A stretch of 64,000 nucleotides of DNA, taken from positions 682,001 through 746,000 of the forward strand of contig NZ_CP064787.1 of assembly GCF_017094505.1 (NCBI RefSeq), in the 5' to 3' direction. Source of the DNA: Halapricum desulfuricans. GTDB taxonomy: Archaea; Halobacteriota; Halobacteria; Halobacteriales; Haloarculaceae. Shown here piece by piece: positions 1 to 9,286 of this stretch. How positions within the stretch are numbered: the stretch's first letter is position 1; each line of letters opens with the position of its first letter. A program made the position numbers and the translations under genes. The notes under the pieces are model-generated. The model worked only from the letters and a program-made list of their open reading frames with translations. It was not told the origin of the DNA and ran no database searches.

Positions 1-971
1 TGACTCCCCTCGACGAACGGCAGCGACACTTTCCCGGCCTCGATTCGTCCGCCGTCGTCGGTTTCGATAGCTGTCGGTTCGCCCGCGACGACCGCGAAGG
101 CGATCGGCTTGCCGAGCGTCGGACTCTCCAGCGCGCGCGTCACAGTCCCGATCGGGGCTCGATCGCCGGAGACGGTTGCGCCGGGATCGGGTACGGCGTC
201 GGGGGCGAGTCCGACCAGCTGCCGCCCGCCTTCGTCGCCGTGCCGGGTGAGCACCGGCGGAGCGTTACCGTCTAGCTCCGTCTCGAGCAGCGGCGTCCCG
301 GCCTCGAGCGTCAGCGACTCCCAGGTCCGATAGCCGAAGGGCGCGGCGTTGAGCCCCCGGTTGACCAGCGTGTCGAACACGCGCTCGGCGTCGTCGACCC
401 CGCAGACGACCTCGTAGCCCGCCTCGCCCGTCGGAGCGTCGCTCGCGATGACTGTCACGCCCTCGTCGCCCATCGACCCCCGAACGAACGTGTGGGCCGG
501 CTCCGGCGCGCCGCCGCCGGTCGAGAGGACGCTCGCAACCTTCTCGGTGGCCTGACTGCCGTGGACGCCGAAGACCGCCAGTTCGCCGGTCAGATCGGTG
601 CTCTCGACCCCCGAATTCGGGAGCGCGCGGTCGAACCAGTCACCGCGGCCGGGCGCGAGCAGGGCCAGCAGTCGATCGCCGCCGTTGTAGACGTGCGCGT
701 CGGCGACGATCGCCCCGTCGTCGAGGACGAACCCGTAACAGCCCTCGCCGTCCGATCGCGGGACGTCGGCGGTAGTCGCGCGCTCGACGGCCGCGATTCT
801 GTCGGGGCCAGTCACCGCCCGGATATCGTAGCCCAGCTCGATCACGCCCGCGACGTTGCGCACCGCCCGGTGAGTCCGTTCCGGGCGGCCGTAGTCGGCG
901 ACGACTCGCCTGCCCTCGACCGATCGGAACGTCGCCCCGTGGTCCTCGTGGACGCCCTCGATGACGCTCAT
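1..971 (-). CDS. GcvT/YgfZ-like folate-binding protein, 3' end outside window
   Basis: Read on the minus strand from the ATG at 971, the frame stays open to base 1, giving at least 323 residues with no stop, so the C-terminus is missing. The order of elements fits the aminomethyltransferase (GcvT) / YgfZ fold: an N-terminal stretch resembling YGRPERTHRAV, then VFGVHGSQATEKV, then a GEAGYEVVC segment of the kind that binds folate in this family, and a C-terminal barrel-like segment. GcvT acts in glycine cleavage. YgfZ relatives assist Fe-S cluster maintenance. No glycine-cleavage partner is visible nearby, so the YgfZ-like role is as likely. It is divergent from the zinc-ribbon gene. Confidence 0.8.
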   Translation of the reverse strand, partial: MSVIEGVHEDHGATFRSVEGRRVVADYGRPERTHRAVRNVAGVIELGYDIRAVTGPDRIAAVERATTADVPRSDGEGCYGFVLDDGAIVADAHVYNGGDRLLALLAPGRGDWFDRALPNSGVESTDLTGELAVFGVHGSQATEKVASVLSTGGGAPEPAHTFVRGSMGDEGVTVIASDAPTGEAGYEVVCGVDDAERVFDTLVNRGLNAAPFGYRTWESLTLEAGTPLLETELDGNAPPVLTRHGDEGGRQLVGLAPDAVPDPGATVSGDRAPIGTVTRALESPTLGKPIAFAVVAGEPTAIETDDGGRIEAGKVSLPFVEGS

Positions 972-1102
972 GCCGGACGATGGAGCGGCGTCGAAAAGAA
1001 GGTTCGCAGACGCGAGCACTGATGAGTTACTGCGGGGATCGAGACGCTCGCCGGCGAAGGAGACAGTGTTAACACTCCCGGACGTTGAAGTACGATCGGA
1101 CT

Positions 1103-1636
1103 GTGACACGCTCACGAAAGCGGCCATGGCTCGCGGCTGCGCTCTCGCTTCTGTACCCGGGAGTCGGGCACCTGTACCTCCGGGAGTGGTTTCGAGCCCT
1201 GCTGTGGCTTGTGCTCGTCTTCGCGGCGTCGTACGTGTTCGTGCCGGTCGAGGCGACACCTGAGACACTCAGCGTCTCGGCGATTGTGGAGGCGAGTCAG
1301 GCTGTCCCGACGTACGGGATGGTCGCGATGCTGGCGCTGACGTTGCTCAGTATGGGCGATGCGTACGTGCTGGCGCGGCGACTGAACGCGAGCCAGTCGC
1401 GCGGACCGCAGGCGACGCTCTCAATCGGGAACAGGGGCGACGACCGCACCGCGGGCTTCGACCTGCCGGAGGAACTGCAGACGATCAGTCGATCGGGTGA
1501 CGACCCAGACGACGAGCGACAACCGGGAGCGACACAGACGGCCACTCCCAGTCGCTGTCCGTCCTGCGGGCGCGAGATCGACGACCCGGAACTGGACTTC
1601 TGTCCGTGGTGCGCCGAACCGTTCGACGACGAGTGA
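1103..1636 (+). CDS. Membrane protein with C-terminal zinc ribbon
   Basis: The protein begins with a basic segment and a hydrophobic hairpin (SLLYPGVGHLYLREW, then a long apolar helix), followed by another membrane segment. A polar linker leads to a C-terminal zinc ribbon with CPSC and CPWC knuckles. The layout matches a widespread haloarchaeal family of small membrane proteins of unknown function. I chose the GTG at 1103 because the family usually starts just before the RKRPW segment. A TTG at 1085 would add six residues. Function is unknown; anchoring a zinc-ribbon interaction module at the membrane is inference. Confidence 0.75.
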   Translation: MTRSRKRPWLAAALSLLYPGVGHLYLREWFRALLWLVLVFAASYVFVPVEATPETLSVSAIVEASQAVPTYGMVAMLALTLLSMGDAYVLARRLNASQSRGPQATLSIGNRGDDRTAGFDLPEELQTISRSGDDPDDERQPGATQTATPSRCPSCGREIDDPELDFCPWCAEPFDDE

Positions 1637-1668
1637 CGTGGTGCGCCGAGCCGTTCGACGACGGATAG

Positions 1669-2916
1669 TCACTGTTCCGTGCTCGGCTCACCGAATCGGG
1701 CCTGAACGGCCGTCTCGAAGGGGCCGGAGTACTGCATGAGCGTCGTCCCGATCACGGCCATGACCAGCACGTACCCCACCGCGAAGGCGCTGATGCGCTC
1801 TCCGACCGACTGCGGGATCGTGCCGGCCGCGACCCCAGAGACGGCGAGCGTCGCGATGATGAGCGAGAACTCGCCGCGCGTGGTCATCGCGAGGGCGGTC
1901 CGCGCGGAGCGGCGCGCGTCGAGATCGAACGCGCGACCTCCCAGATAGCCGCTGAGGACCTTCGTGGGCGTCGTCGCCAGGACGGCGACCGCGATCAGTC
2001 CCGCGGCCCCGGCGACCGCGAGCGGGTCGGTCACCAGCCCGATCCAGAAGAAAAACACCGCTGCGAACAGGTCACGGAGCGGTTCGAGCAGCTCCTCGAT
2101 CTGCAGGACGTGCCCGGTCGAAGCGAGCGCCATCCCGACGAAAAACGCCGCGACGGCCTCGCTGACCCCCAGCGCCAGCGCCGTCCCGGCGACCAGCACG
2201 GCGAGCCCGACGGCACGGAGCACGATGAACTCGTGGGAGTCGGTCGCGAAGAGCCGCTCGAAGGCCGGCGTCCCGAACTGGACGGCGACCACCAGTACGA
2301 CGAGAAACGCGAGCGCGATTCCGACTGACCGCGCGGCCTGGGTCGGGTCACCGCCGCCGAGCACGAGCGCGCCGGCCACGGCAAGATAGACGGCGATCAG
2401 CAGGTCCTCGTAGACGAGCGTCCCGAGGATCGGCTCGGCCTCGTCGTTGGCGATCCAGCCCAGATCGATCAGCGACTTCGTGATGATCGCCGACGAGGAG
2501 ATGTAGACGATCCCGGCGACGAGAAACGCCGGCAGGGCCGACCCGAAAAAGAGCCACCCCAGCGCGAGCCCCGCGGGGAAATTAATCAGGAAGTCGATCG
2601 TCCCGGCGGAGCCGATCTGTGTGCGCCGAGCCAGCAGTCGATCGAGGTTGAACTCCAGCCCGAGGAAAAACAGCAGGAAGACGATCCCCAGCTCCGCACT
2701 GAGCTCGACGAACTCCGTCTCGGCGACATAGATTTCGGCCGGCAACGCGATCCCCCAGAGTTCGGCCGGCAGGTCGAGGCGGCCGACGACGAACTCGCTC
2801 GCGACCATCCCGATCACGATGTAAAAGGGGATGACCGACTGGCCGAGCCGGTCGGCCAGCCAGCCGACGGCCGCGATCGAGGCGAACATCAGCCCGACTT
2901 CGAGCAGACTGGCCAC
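1669..2916 (-). CDS. CPA2-type cation:proton antiporter, membrane subunit
   Basis: The 415-residue protein is hydrophobic almost throughout, with about a dozen predicted membrane segments, and reads as a Na+/H+ exchanger-like protein of the CPA2 (KefB/KhtU) class. It ends soon after the membrane domain and carries no TrkA-N domain, so it needs a separate regulatory partner. That partner lies directly upstream at 2946-3431. The start is a GTG at 2916; an ATG a few codons in is possible. The pair probably exports K+ or Na+ in exchange for protons, which matters for a salt-in organism. The exact ion cannot be read from sequence. Confidence 0.88.
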   Translation of the reverse strand: MASLLEVGLMFASIAAVGWLADRLGQSVIPFYIVIGMVASEFVVGRLDLPAELWGIALPAEIYVAETEFVELSAELGIVFLLFFLGLEFNLDRLLARRTQIGSAGTIDFLINFPAGLALGWLFFGSALPAFLVAGIVYISSSAIITKSLIDLGWIANDEAEPILGTLVYEDLLIAVYLAVAGALVLGGGDPTQAARSVGIALAFLVVLVVAVQFGTPAFERLFATDSHEFIVLRAVGLAVLVAGTALALGVSEAVAAFFVGMALASTGHVLQIEELLEPLRDLFAAVFFFWIGLVTDPLAVAGAAGLIAVAVLATTPTKVLSGYLGGRAFDLDARRSARTALAMTTRGEFSLIIATLAVSGVAAGTIPQSVGERISAFAVGYVLVMAVIGTTLMQYSGPFETAVQARFGEPSTEQ

Positions 2917-2945
2917 GCGAGATCACCCGCTGTTCCGTCCCGCGC

Positions 2946-3431
2946 TCATGTGTCACCGGCCAGCAACCGCTCGAAGGCCTCGCAGTTCTCGCTCGTTCCG
3001 GTGACGACGACGGTGTCGCCTTCCAGGAGTTCGGTCTCCGGACCGGGACTCTCGACGGTCTCGCCGCCGCGCTCGATCGCGACGACGCTCACGCCCGTCT
3101 TCCGGCCGACGTGTGCGTCTCCGATCGTCGTCCCCGCCAGCGGCGAGCCGGGCTGGATCTCGTACCACTCCAGCAAGATTCCGCCGGGGAGGGTCGTCTC
3201 TCGCTTCTCGGCCTCGACCGGCTGGAAGTACGCCCCCTCGAGGATCGTCCCGACGGTCCGCGCGAGGTCGTCGGACAGTTCGAACAGCTTCTGTGAATCG
3301 GTATCCGCGTCCGGGCGCTTGAAGACCTCCCGTTTGCCGGTGTTGTGCGTGACGATCACGAGTTGCTCCCCGTCGAGTTCGACGACGTGTTTCTTTCCCA
3401 CGCCGGGGAGTTCGCTCTCTTCGACGGTCAT
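2946..3431 (-). CDS. TrkA-C (KhtT-like) regulatory subunit of the antiporter
   Basis: This 161-residue soluble protein has an N-terminal domain that starts MTVEESELPGVGKK, followed by a TrkA-C (RCK-C) domain with the typical PGSPLAGTTIGD and LLEGDTVVVTG segments. Proteins of this layout (KhtT) gate a partner antiporter by binding a nucleotide or ion. The ATG at 3431 matches the conserved family start; the longer open frame upstream lacks family similarity. It is the first gene of a two-gene minus-strand operon, with 29 bases before the antiporter. Confidence 0.85.
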   Translation of the reverse strand: MTVEESELPGVGKKHVVELDGEQLVIVTHNTGKREVFKRPDADTDSQKLFELSDDLARTVGTILEGAYFQPVEAEKRETTLPGGILLEWYEIQPGSPLAGTTIGDAHVGRKTGVSVVAIERGGETVESPGPETELLEGDTVVVTGTSENCEAFERLLAGDT

Positions 3432-3531
3432 GGCTAGAGGCGTGGGGAAGTCAGCATAAAAAGACCCGGTCAACAACAGGACCGTCACCACCAGTGCGAC
3501 TGGCGTGATCGGGCTCACATGTGGTCGGGCC

Positions 3532-3545
3532 AAATAAAGATATAT
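3532..3545 (+). promoter_or_regulatory. TATA-like box before the LOV kinase
   Basis: An A/T-rich box (AAATAAAGATATAT) lies about 25 bases before the ATG at 3563, the spacing of a haloarchaeal TATA element for a leaderless transcript. This supports 3563 as the start over the upstream GTG at 3521. Confidence 0.5.
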
Positions 3546-3562
3546 CAGCAGTATACGCGAAC

Positions 3563-5761
3563 ATGCACACAATGGCTTCAGAAGCCGGCGAGGGGTATAT
3601 CTCTACGCTCGTCGTCACGGCCGACCGGGAGTTCGCCGCCACATGTCAGACTCAGCTCCCCTCACATGCCGATATCGACGTCACGATCGTCGAAACGGTC
3701 GGAAAAGCGATCGACGTCATCATCTCTCGTGACCGCCTCGACTGTATCATCAGCGACCACGACCTCCCGGACACCGACGGGATCGCGTTTCTCGAGGTCG
3801 TCAGAGCCCAGACACCAACGCTCCCGTTCGTCCTCTTTACCAGCCACGGGAGCGAGCAGGTCGCCAGTCGGGCGATTTCGGCCGACGTCACGGAGTATCT
3901 GATCAAGGAATCGCACGCCGATCAATGGGAACGTCTCGCGTCGCTGATCGAAGACGCCGTCGCCTATCACCGGAAGCACGGTGACCTCGTTGATCCCAGG
4001 ACTCGAGCACAGACACTTCTCGACGCGGTAGATGACGGGATCGTCGTGCTCAGGGACGGGCACGTCGAATACATAAACAGCCCGGGGACGGAGCTCATCG
4101 CAGCGAAGTCCCGGTCGTCGCTGATCGGGCAGGCCATTGGGGACATACTCGACGTCGAAGACAGTCGTTCGCTGTCCGATATCCTTGCTGTCATCCGACG
4201 ACGAGACCGATCGTTCGATCGTTTCAAAGCCCAGCTGGAGCGACGAGACGGGACGGTGTTGTCGGCCGAGATTACGGTTACAGCGGCTGAATGGACAGGG
4301 TCAGCCGCGACGATCCTGGTCGTTCGCGACGTCAGTGAACACGAGGAGCGCGAGCAGGACCTGTGGTTGAAGAACCGAGCGATGGACAACGCCCCCATCG
4401 GCATGACCATCGCTGACGCGGACAATCCGGACAGCCCGCTCATCTACGTCAACAAGCAATTCGAACAGCTAACAGGCTATTCGAAGGACGAAGTGCTGGG
4501 AGCCAATTGTCGCTTCCTGCAAGGCGTGGACACCGATCCAGCGGCGGTCCGGGAAATGCGCGACGCGATCGACGCTCGGGAGTCGGTCCGCGCCCAGATA
4601 CGCAACTATCGGAAAGACGGGACCGAATTCTGGAACCGGGTGACACTCGCCCCGATTCGAGCGACCGGCGGAGACGTGACCCACTACATCGGCTTTCAGG
4701 AGGACATCACCGAACAGGTCGTTCGTGAACGGCGACTGCGACAGTACGAATACGCGATCGAAAGTGCGAGCGACCTGATCGCGGCCGTCGACAAAGACTA
4801 CCAGTTCCTGTTCGCCAACCAGGCCTACCGTGACTTCTACGACCTCGATACGGACGAGGTGACGGACAAGACACTGCCGGAAGTCGTCGACACTGAGACG
4901 TGGGAGACGATTCAACCGTACGTCGATCGGAATTTCGTCGGCGAGCCGATTCAGTTCGAAATGACACGCTCGCGGCCCGATCAACCGACCCGAACGTTCG
5001 ACATCAGATATCACCCACTCGAGCAAGTGAACGAGGAGACCGTCGGAGCGATGGCGACGATGCGGGACATCACTGGCCAGCGAGAGCGTGAACGTCAGCT
5101 CGCGTCACTCGACAGGATGCTCCGGCACAACCTCCACAACGAACTGAACGTCATTACGGGACACGCAGAGATGATCGCTGAACGAACGTCCGGCGACGTC
5201 GCGGGGTGGGCCGGAGTCATCGATCGAGTCGCCGATCGCATCCTCGAACAGGTGGACAAGGAACGCGAAGTCGTCGACTTCCTCTCACAGCCGTCGACAC
5301 CGGCGGCGATCGACGTCAGCGAGACGGTCGACAGTGTGGTCGATCGGCTGGAGACGCGCCACCCGGACGCCGAAATCTCCGACAACGTGCCCGGTGATCT
5401 GCAGGTGCTGACACTGCCCGAACTCGAACGAGCACTCGAAGAACTGGTCGAAAACGCCGTCGTTCACAACGACAGAGCGCCGATCACGGTTGCGGTGTCT
5501 GCCGCCACCAGCGAAACGGCGGTGACGCTCACCGTCGAGGACAACGGCCCCGGCATCCCGGACGAGGAGCGGCGCGTGATTGTCGACGATGCGGACATCG
5601 AACCGCTGTTGCACAGCAACGGAATGGGGCTGTGGCTCGTCAAGCGAATCGTCACTCGCGCCGGTGGCACGATCCAGTTCGATACCGGCGACACTGGCGG
5701 AAGTCGCGTGACGCTCGTCGTCCCTCGGGGAGAGCCAAACAGCCGCACACGACGAGGGTGA
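3563..5761 (+). CDS. Sensor histidine kinase: receiver, PAS, LOV, PAS, kinase
   Basis: The 732-residue soluble protein starts with a receiver domain whose likely phosphoacceptor is D65 (motif SDHDLPDTDG). A PAS domain follows, then a second PAS domain with the LOV signature GANCRFLQG and its flavin-reactive cysteine at C316. Other LOV marks are present: the NYRKDG and FWN segments and a glutamine in IGFQEDIT. A third PAS domain leads to the kinase core, with H522 in MLRHNLHNEL, an N-box VENAVVHN, and ATP-lid boxes EDNGPGIP and GMGLWLVK. LOV domains bind flavin and sense blue light. Output probably goes to another regulator, as no DNA-binding domain is present. The ATG at 3572 is another possible start. 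Confidence 0.88.
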   Translation: MHTMASEAGEGYISTLVVTADREFAATCQTQLPSHADIDVTIVETVGKAIDVIISRDRLDCIISDHDLPDTDGIAFLEVVRAQTPTLPFVLFTSHGSEQVASRAISADVTEYLIKESHADQWERLASLIEDAVAYHRKHGDLVDPRTRAQTLLDAVDDGIVVLRDGHVEYINSPGTELIAAKSRSSLIGQAIGDILDVEDSRSLSDILAVIRRRDRSFDRFKAQLERRDGTVLSAEITVTAAEWTGSAATILVVRDVSEHEEREQDLWLKNRAMDNAPIGMTIADADNPDSPLIYVNKQFEQLTGYSKDEVLGANCRFLQGVDTDPAAVREMRDAIDARESVRAQIRNYRKDGTEFWNRVTLAPIRATGGDVTHYIGFQEDITEQVVRERRLRQYEYAIESASDLIAAVDKDYQFLFANQAYRDFYDLDTDEVTDKTLPEVVDTETWETIQPYVDRNFVGEPIQFEMTRSRPDQPTRTFDIRYHPLEQVNEETVGAMATMRDITGQRERERQLASLDRMLRHNLHNELNVITGHAEMIAERTSGDVAGWAGVIDRVADRILEQVDKEREVVDFLSQPSTPAAIDVSETVDSVVDRLETRHPDAEISDNVPGDLQVLTLPELERALEELVENAVVHNDRAPITVAVSAATSETAVTLTVEDNGPGIPDEERRVIVDDADIEPLLHSNGMGLWLVKRIVTRAGGTIQFDTGDTGGSRVTLVVPRGEPNSRTRRG

Positions 5762-5796
5762 GCGGTCGGCCCACAGTGAGTGTCGACGGAAGCGGT

Positions 5797-6972
5797 TCAC
5801 TTCTCGATGATCGACTCCTCGACGGCCTCGCCGAAGTGTCTGGCCGTGTCCTCGTAGTAGAGCGCGATCTCGTCGCCGACCTCGAGATCGGTCACGGCTT
5901 TCCGGCCCTCGCGGGTGCGGACCTTGATCGTCTCGGCGTTCTGCAGTAGCGTCTCGACGCGGTCGGTCTCGCCGTCCTCGCGCTGGAGTTCGGCCTGGAT
6001 TCGGAACATCGGCCGTTTCTCGATCTTTGCCCGGCCGACGATCGCCTCGCGGGTGTGGCCCTCGCTGTCGACGACCTGCACCTCGTCGCCGCTCTGCAGT
6101 TCCGAGAGGTACTTCGTGCCGCCGTCGGGGGTCCGGACGTAGGCGTGGACCGCGCCGGCGTTGACTCTAAAGGGTCGGGAGGCGACGTACGGCGACTCGG
6201 CGGTCTCGGCGTGGACGAAGAACAGGCCGCGGGACATCGAGCCGACGAGCATCCCCTCGTCGTGGTCCATCAGGTTCGCCGTGTCGATACAGACCCGGTC
6301 CGCGGAGCCGGTCTGCTCGACGGCCGTGACCTCGGCGTACTGCAGCGCCAGGGTCTCGCGGCCGGCCTCGTCGCGGACCTCGACGGTCCTGCGTATCTCG
6401 TCGGGGTCGTCGGTGTCCAGCAGGACGCCGTCCGCGCCGATCTCGAGGGTCTCGTAGGCGGTTCGGGCGTCCTCTGCGGTCTGGACGCCCGCGATGAGGT
6501 GCGTCTCCTCGCCGACGCGGGCGATGAGGTTCTCCAGCGGAATGATCTGCCAGTCCTCGCCGACGACGATCGTGTAATCGGCCTCCGCGGCGACCGCCTC
6601 GGCGAAGGCCTCGTAGTTCTCGTCGAAGATGCGGACGTACCCGCCATCGGCACCGCTGTTCGCCCGGAGCGCCGACAGGTCGGCCGAGCCCGAGAAGTCC
6701 GCCGGCAGGTCGACCGTGCCGTCGCCCTCGCCGTCCTTGCCGACGATCGTCGCGTCGGGCGCGGGTTCCTCGCCCTCGGCTTCCATCACCTGCACGTCGC
6801 CGTGAGCGAACGCCGCGACGTCGACCGCGCCGAGTTCGCGGACTCGCTCGACGTCGTGTTCGTCCACAAGCACCCAGTCGACGCCGGCCTCGAGTCCGGC
6901 GGTGATCCGTCGCTTGCGCGCCTCCCAGTCGCCGACCTCGCTGTCGGCCTTGAGCCAGACTGTCCGTGTCAT
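5797..6972 (-). CDS. aroB': 3-dehydroquinate synthase II (archaeal AroB')
   Basis: The 391-residue protein starts MTRTVWLKADSEVGDWEARK and matches the archaeal DHQ synthase II family along its full length. Recognisable blocks are GADGVLLDTDDP, the DEGMLVGSMSRGLFFVHAET segment and the C-terminal SELQSGDEVQVVD. In archaea without the usual DAHP route, it makes 3-dehydroquinate from 2-amino-3,7-dideoxy-D-threo-hept-6-ulosonate to feed aromatic amino acid synthesis. The ATG at 6972 is the family start; the open frame runs further upstream, into the divergent gene. No other shikimate gene is in the window. It converges with the LOV kinase gene, 35 bases apart. Confidence 0.93.
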   Translation of the reverse strand: MTRTVWLKADSEVGDWEARKRRITAGLEAGVDWVLVDEHDVERVRELGAVDVAAFAHGDVQVMEAEGEEPAPDATIVGKDGEGDGTVDLPADFSGSADLSALRANSGADGGYVRIFDENYEAFAEAVAAEADYTIVVGEDWQIIPLENLIARVGEETHLIAGVQTAEDARTAYETLEIGADGVLLDTDDPDEIRRTVEVRDEAGRETLALQYAEVTAVEQTGSADRVCIDTANLMDHDEGMLVGSMSRGLFFVHAETAESPYVASRPFRVNAGAVHAYVRTPDGGTKYLSELQSGDEVQVVDSEGHTREAIVGRAKIEKRPMFRIQAELQREDGETDRVETLLQNAETIKVRTREGRKAVTDLEVGDEIALYYEDTARHFGEAVEESIIEK

Positions 6973-7103
6973 GTTCCAACGCTTGTAGGCGGGGCGCTTG
7001 AGACTGGCGGTTGGGTCGCGTTTCGCAGCGAAAAGCGTTGCAGTCCGGAACGCTCGCCCGAGACATCCACTAGTCTCAAGTCCGTCTGCCCCCACTGTCG
7101 GGT

Positions 7104-7748
7104 ATGACCGCCGACCCCTTCGAGGAGATCTCCCCACACGATTCGAAGTCGCTGTTCAAGCCGAAGGTCGTCTCGCTGGTCGTCACCGACAGCCCGGAGA
7201 CGGGGCCGAACGTCATGACGGCCTCGTGGTGGATGCTGGCCGGTTACAACCCGTTGCGCTACCAGCTGGCCGTCAGCCACAAGACCCACACTCACGAGAT
7301 CATCGAGGAGAGCGGCGAGTTCGTGCTGGCGGCCCCCTCGACCGGGATGATCGACGCGCTGGCGGTCGCCGGACAGGTCAGCGGCCGCGACGTCGACAAG
7401 ATCGAGTATCTGGATCTCGATACCGTCCCCGGCAAGCACGTCGACGTCCCGCTTTTGGCCGACGCGGTCGGCAACATCGAGTGTTCGGTCATCGACTCGT
7501 TCACCTTCGAGAACTGCACCTACTACTTCGCGGACGTCGAGACGGCGCACGTGACTCGCGGGGGACTCGACGGGCGGGTGCTGTCGCTCGACGACGCGGA
7601 CGTGCTCGCGTACATGGGCAGCGACTGGGACGAGGGCGACGAGGGGACGAAATCGCGCTATTACCTCGATCTGAGCGACGACGACGTGCGCCGGTACCCC
7701 GGCGACGCCGTTCACGAGGCGCTCCCCGATACGGAAAACTCCGAGTGA
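7104..7748 (+). CDS. Flavin reductase-like (FMN-binding split barrel) protein
   Basis: At 214 residues this matches the flavin reductase family. The N-terminal LVVTDSPETGPNVMTASWW segment is the typical flavin-binding strand, followed by LAVSHKTHTHEIIEESGEFVL and a late segment with the YYFADVE motif. Such proteins bind FMN and either reduce it with NAD(P)H or act as small oxidoreductases. The partner is unknown and no monooxygenase gene is adjacent. It is divergent from AroB', with 131 bases between the two starts. Confidence 0.85.
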   Translation: MTADPFEEISPHDSKSLFKPKVVSLVVTDSPETGPNVMTASWWMLAGYNPLRYQLAVSHKTHTHEIIEESGEFVLAAPSTGMIDALAVAGQVSGRDVDKIEYLDLDTVPGKHVDVPLLADAVGNIECSVIDSFTFENCTYYFADVETAHVTRGGLDGRVLSLDDADVLAYMGSDWDEGDEGTKSRYYLDLSDDDVRRYPGDAVHEALPDTENSE

Positions 7749-7880
7749 CCGTCTTGAAAGGCGCTACGGCCGGGAAGACGAGGGCCCCGACAGCGCTTTC
7801 CGAGCCCGCGGCGGCCGTCTTTAGGTGCCCGCAGCGACCGTCGTACGGCCGGGTAATCGCCGGTAGATTTATTCTGTCCG

Positions 7881-7893
7881 AATTATAATTATA
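7881..7893 (+). promoter_or_regulatory. TATA-like box before the small membrane protein gene
   Basis: A strongly A/T-rich box (AATTATAATTATA) in otherwise GC-rich DNA lies about 28 bases before the ATG at 7916, consistent with a leaderless promoter. Confidence 0.5.
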
Positions 7894-7915
7894 GAATGGT
7901 AGCGAGTCACACACC

Positions 7916-8194
7916 ATGCTCGTTTCAGGGCCACCGCTGTCAGCCGTCGTCGACGTCCTCACGCGGGCGGTCGTGGCAGGCAGTGGCATCGTCGGCACGG
8001 CGGCACTGTTGCTTTTCGTTCCGGTGTATGCGCTGCGCCTGCTGACGGCGGTGTTGATCGTCGGTGCCGCTGTACTCGCGCTGATGGTTCTTCAGTCGGT
8101 GCTGATCACGCTGTTCGCGCTCGCGGGCCTGCTCGCGCTCGCGTCGCTACCGGTGTCGGTCGAGCGGACTACATCGAAGGCGCTCGAACAGTGA
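7916..8194 (+). CDS. Small hydrophobic membrane protein
   Basis: This 92-residue protein has two or three predicted membrane helices: one from about residue 20 to 40 and a long apolar stretch from about 42 to 80. A short charged tail ends in RTTSKALEQ. I recognise no family. A clear TATA-like box at the right distance supports expression. It converges with the copper chaperone gene, but no functional link is evident. Confidence 0.6.
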   Translation: MLVSGPPLSAVVDVLTRAVVAGSGIVGTAALLLFVPVYALRLLTAVLIVGAAVLALMVLQSVLITLFALAGLLALASLPVSVERTTSKALEQ

Positions 8195-8270
8195 GCGTTC
8201 CACTGCTCGCGCCGGGAGTGCAGAACAGCGGCGAAGCGTCGATTATCAGCAGGACGACAGCGTGAAGCCG

Positions 8271-8468
8271 TTACGCAGACGCCTCGTAGCCGGCGTCGGC
8301 GACTGCCGCGACCAGTTCGGCGGTGTCGGCCGAGCCGTCGACCTCGGCGACGTCGGCTTCGTGGTCGGCCGACGCACCGGTCACGCCGTCGACGCCTTCC
8401 AGGGCCTCAACGACGGCCTGCTCGCAGTGTTCACAGCTCATCCCTTCGACGGTGAGTGTCAGACTCAT
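8271..8468 (-). CDS. Heavy-metal-associated (CopZ-like) metallochaperone
   Basis: This 65-residue protein is a single HMA domain. It starts MSLTLTVEGMSCEHCEQAV, with the GMSCxxC metal site close to the N-terminus and a C-terminal DAGYEAS. Such proteins bind Cu(I) through the two cysteines and pass it to a copper ATPase. It is divergent from the Lrp-TRASH regulator gene, which is followed by the CopA gene, so the three form a copper-handling cluster. Confidence 0.9.
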   Translation of the reverse strand: MSLTLTVEGMSCEHCEQAVVEALEGVDGVTGASADHEADVAEVDGSADTAELVAAVADAGYEASA

Positions 8469-8597
8469 TGCGAGTGAACGTACGTGCTGGTAGTCTTTTG
8501 CGATTGTCCCTTCGAGACGAAAGTTGACGGTCCGATACAGTTTCGAGTCGAAAGTAGCGTCCGGCAGATACTCCCGTCCGAAGGACGTAACGGTCGT

Positions 8598-9179
8598 ATG
8601 CGCCAGCTGGACGAGACGGACCTGGAGATCCTGTCGCTGCTCGCGGAGGACGCCCGCCGGCCCTACAGCGAGATCGGCGAGGAAGTCGGCCTGTCCGGGC
8701 CGGCGGTCTCCGATCGAGTCACGCGACTGCAGGAGGCGGGGATCATCCGCAACTTCACGATCGACGTCGACCGCTCGGAACTGCGGGCCGGGGTGCCGGT
8801 GTTGATCCGACTCGAGACGACGGCGATCGACCGGCTCCGGGACCGACTGCGCGAGGCCGACCCGGTCGAGCACGTGTTCGTCACCGCCGAGGGCGAGATC
8901 TGGTTTTACGCCCGCGCCGAGGCCCGGAACGTCCGCACGTGGGTCAAGTCGCTGCTGGGTGAGGCCGAGGCCACCTACACCGTCACGCTGGTCGAGGAGG
9001 CGGAGTGGACGCCGTCGATCGACGGGTTGGAGTTCGCGCTCACCTGCGCCGAGTGCGGCAATACGGTCGACGCCGAGGGCGAGACGGCTCGGATCGACGA
9101 GGAGGTCTATCACTTCTGCTGTCCGTCCTGTCTCGATCGCTTCCGAAGCCGGTATCAGCGGCTCGAAGAGAGCGCGTAG
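8598..9179 (+). CDS. Lrp/AsnC-type regulator with TRASH metal-binding domain
   Basis: The protein (193 residues) opens with an Lrp/AsnC-type winged helix (MRQLDETDLEILSLLAEDAR) and a dimerisation region. It ends in a TRASH-like zinc-ribbon with cysteines in TCAECG and HFCCPSC. TRASH domains bind metals, so it probably senses copper and controls the flanking chaperone and ATPase genes. The ATG at 8598 fits the family N-terminus; the open frame runs further upstream without similarity. It lies 107 bases before copA on the same strand. Confidence 0.88.
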   Translation: MRQLDETDLEILSLLAEDARRPYSEIGEEVGLSGPAVSDRVTRLQEAGIIRNFTIDVDRSELRAGVPVLIRLETTAIDRLRDRLREADPVEHVFVTAEGEIWFYARAEARNVRTWVKSLLGEAEATYTVTLVEEAEWTPSIDGLEFALTCAECGNTVDAEGETARIDEEVYHFCCPSCLDRFRSRYQRLEESA

Positions 9180-9286
9180 GGCCGCGTGCTGACCACCGCT
9201 TTAGAATCGAAAGCATGGGCAGGCAGCGAGCCCCGGTCTCGAAGCAACAAACCGCCTAAGCGAGGGGGCCGTAGGTACAGGTAGCC

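Noticed and set aside
6055-7107. 350-residue plus-strand open frame
   Set aside because: It is the complement of the AroB' gene and shows no domain.
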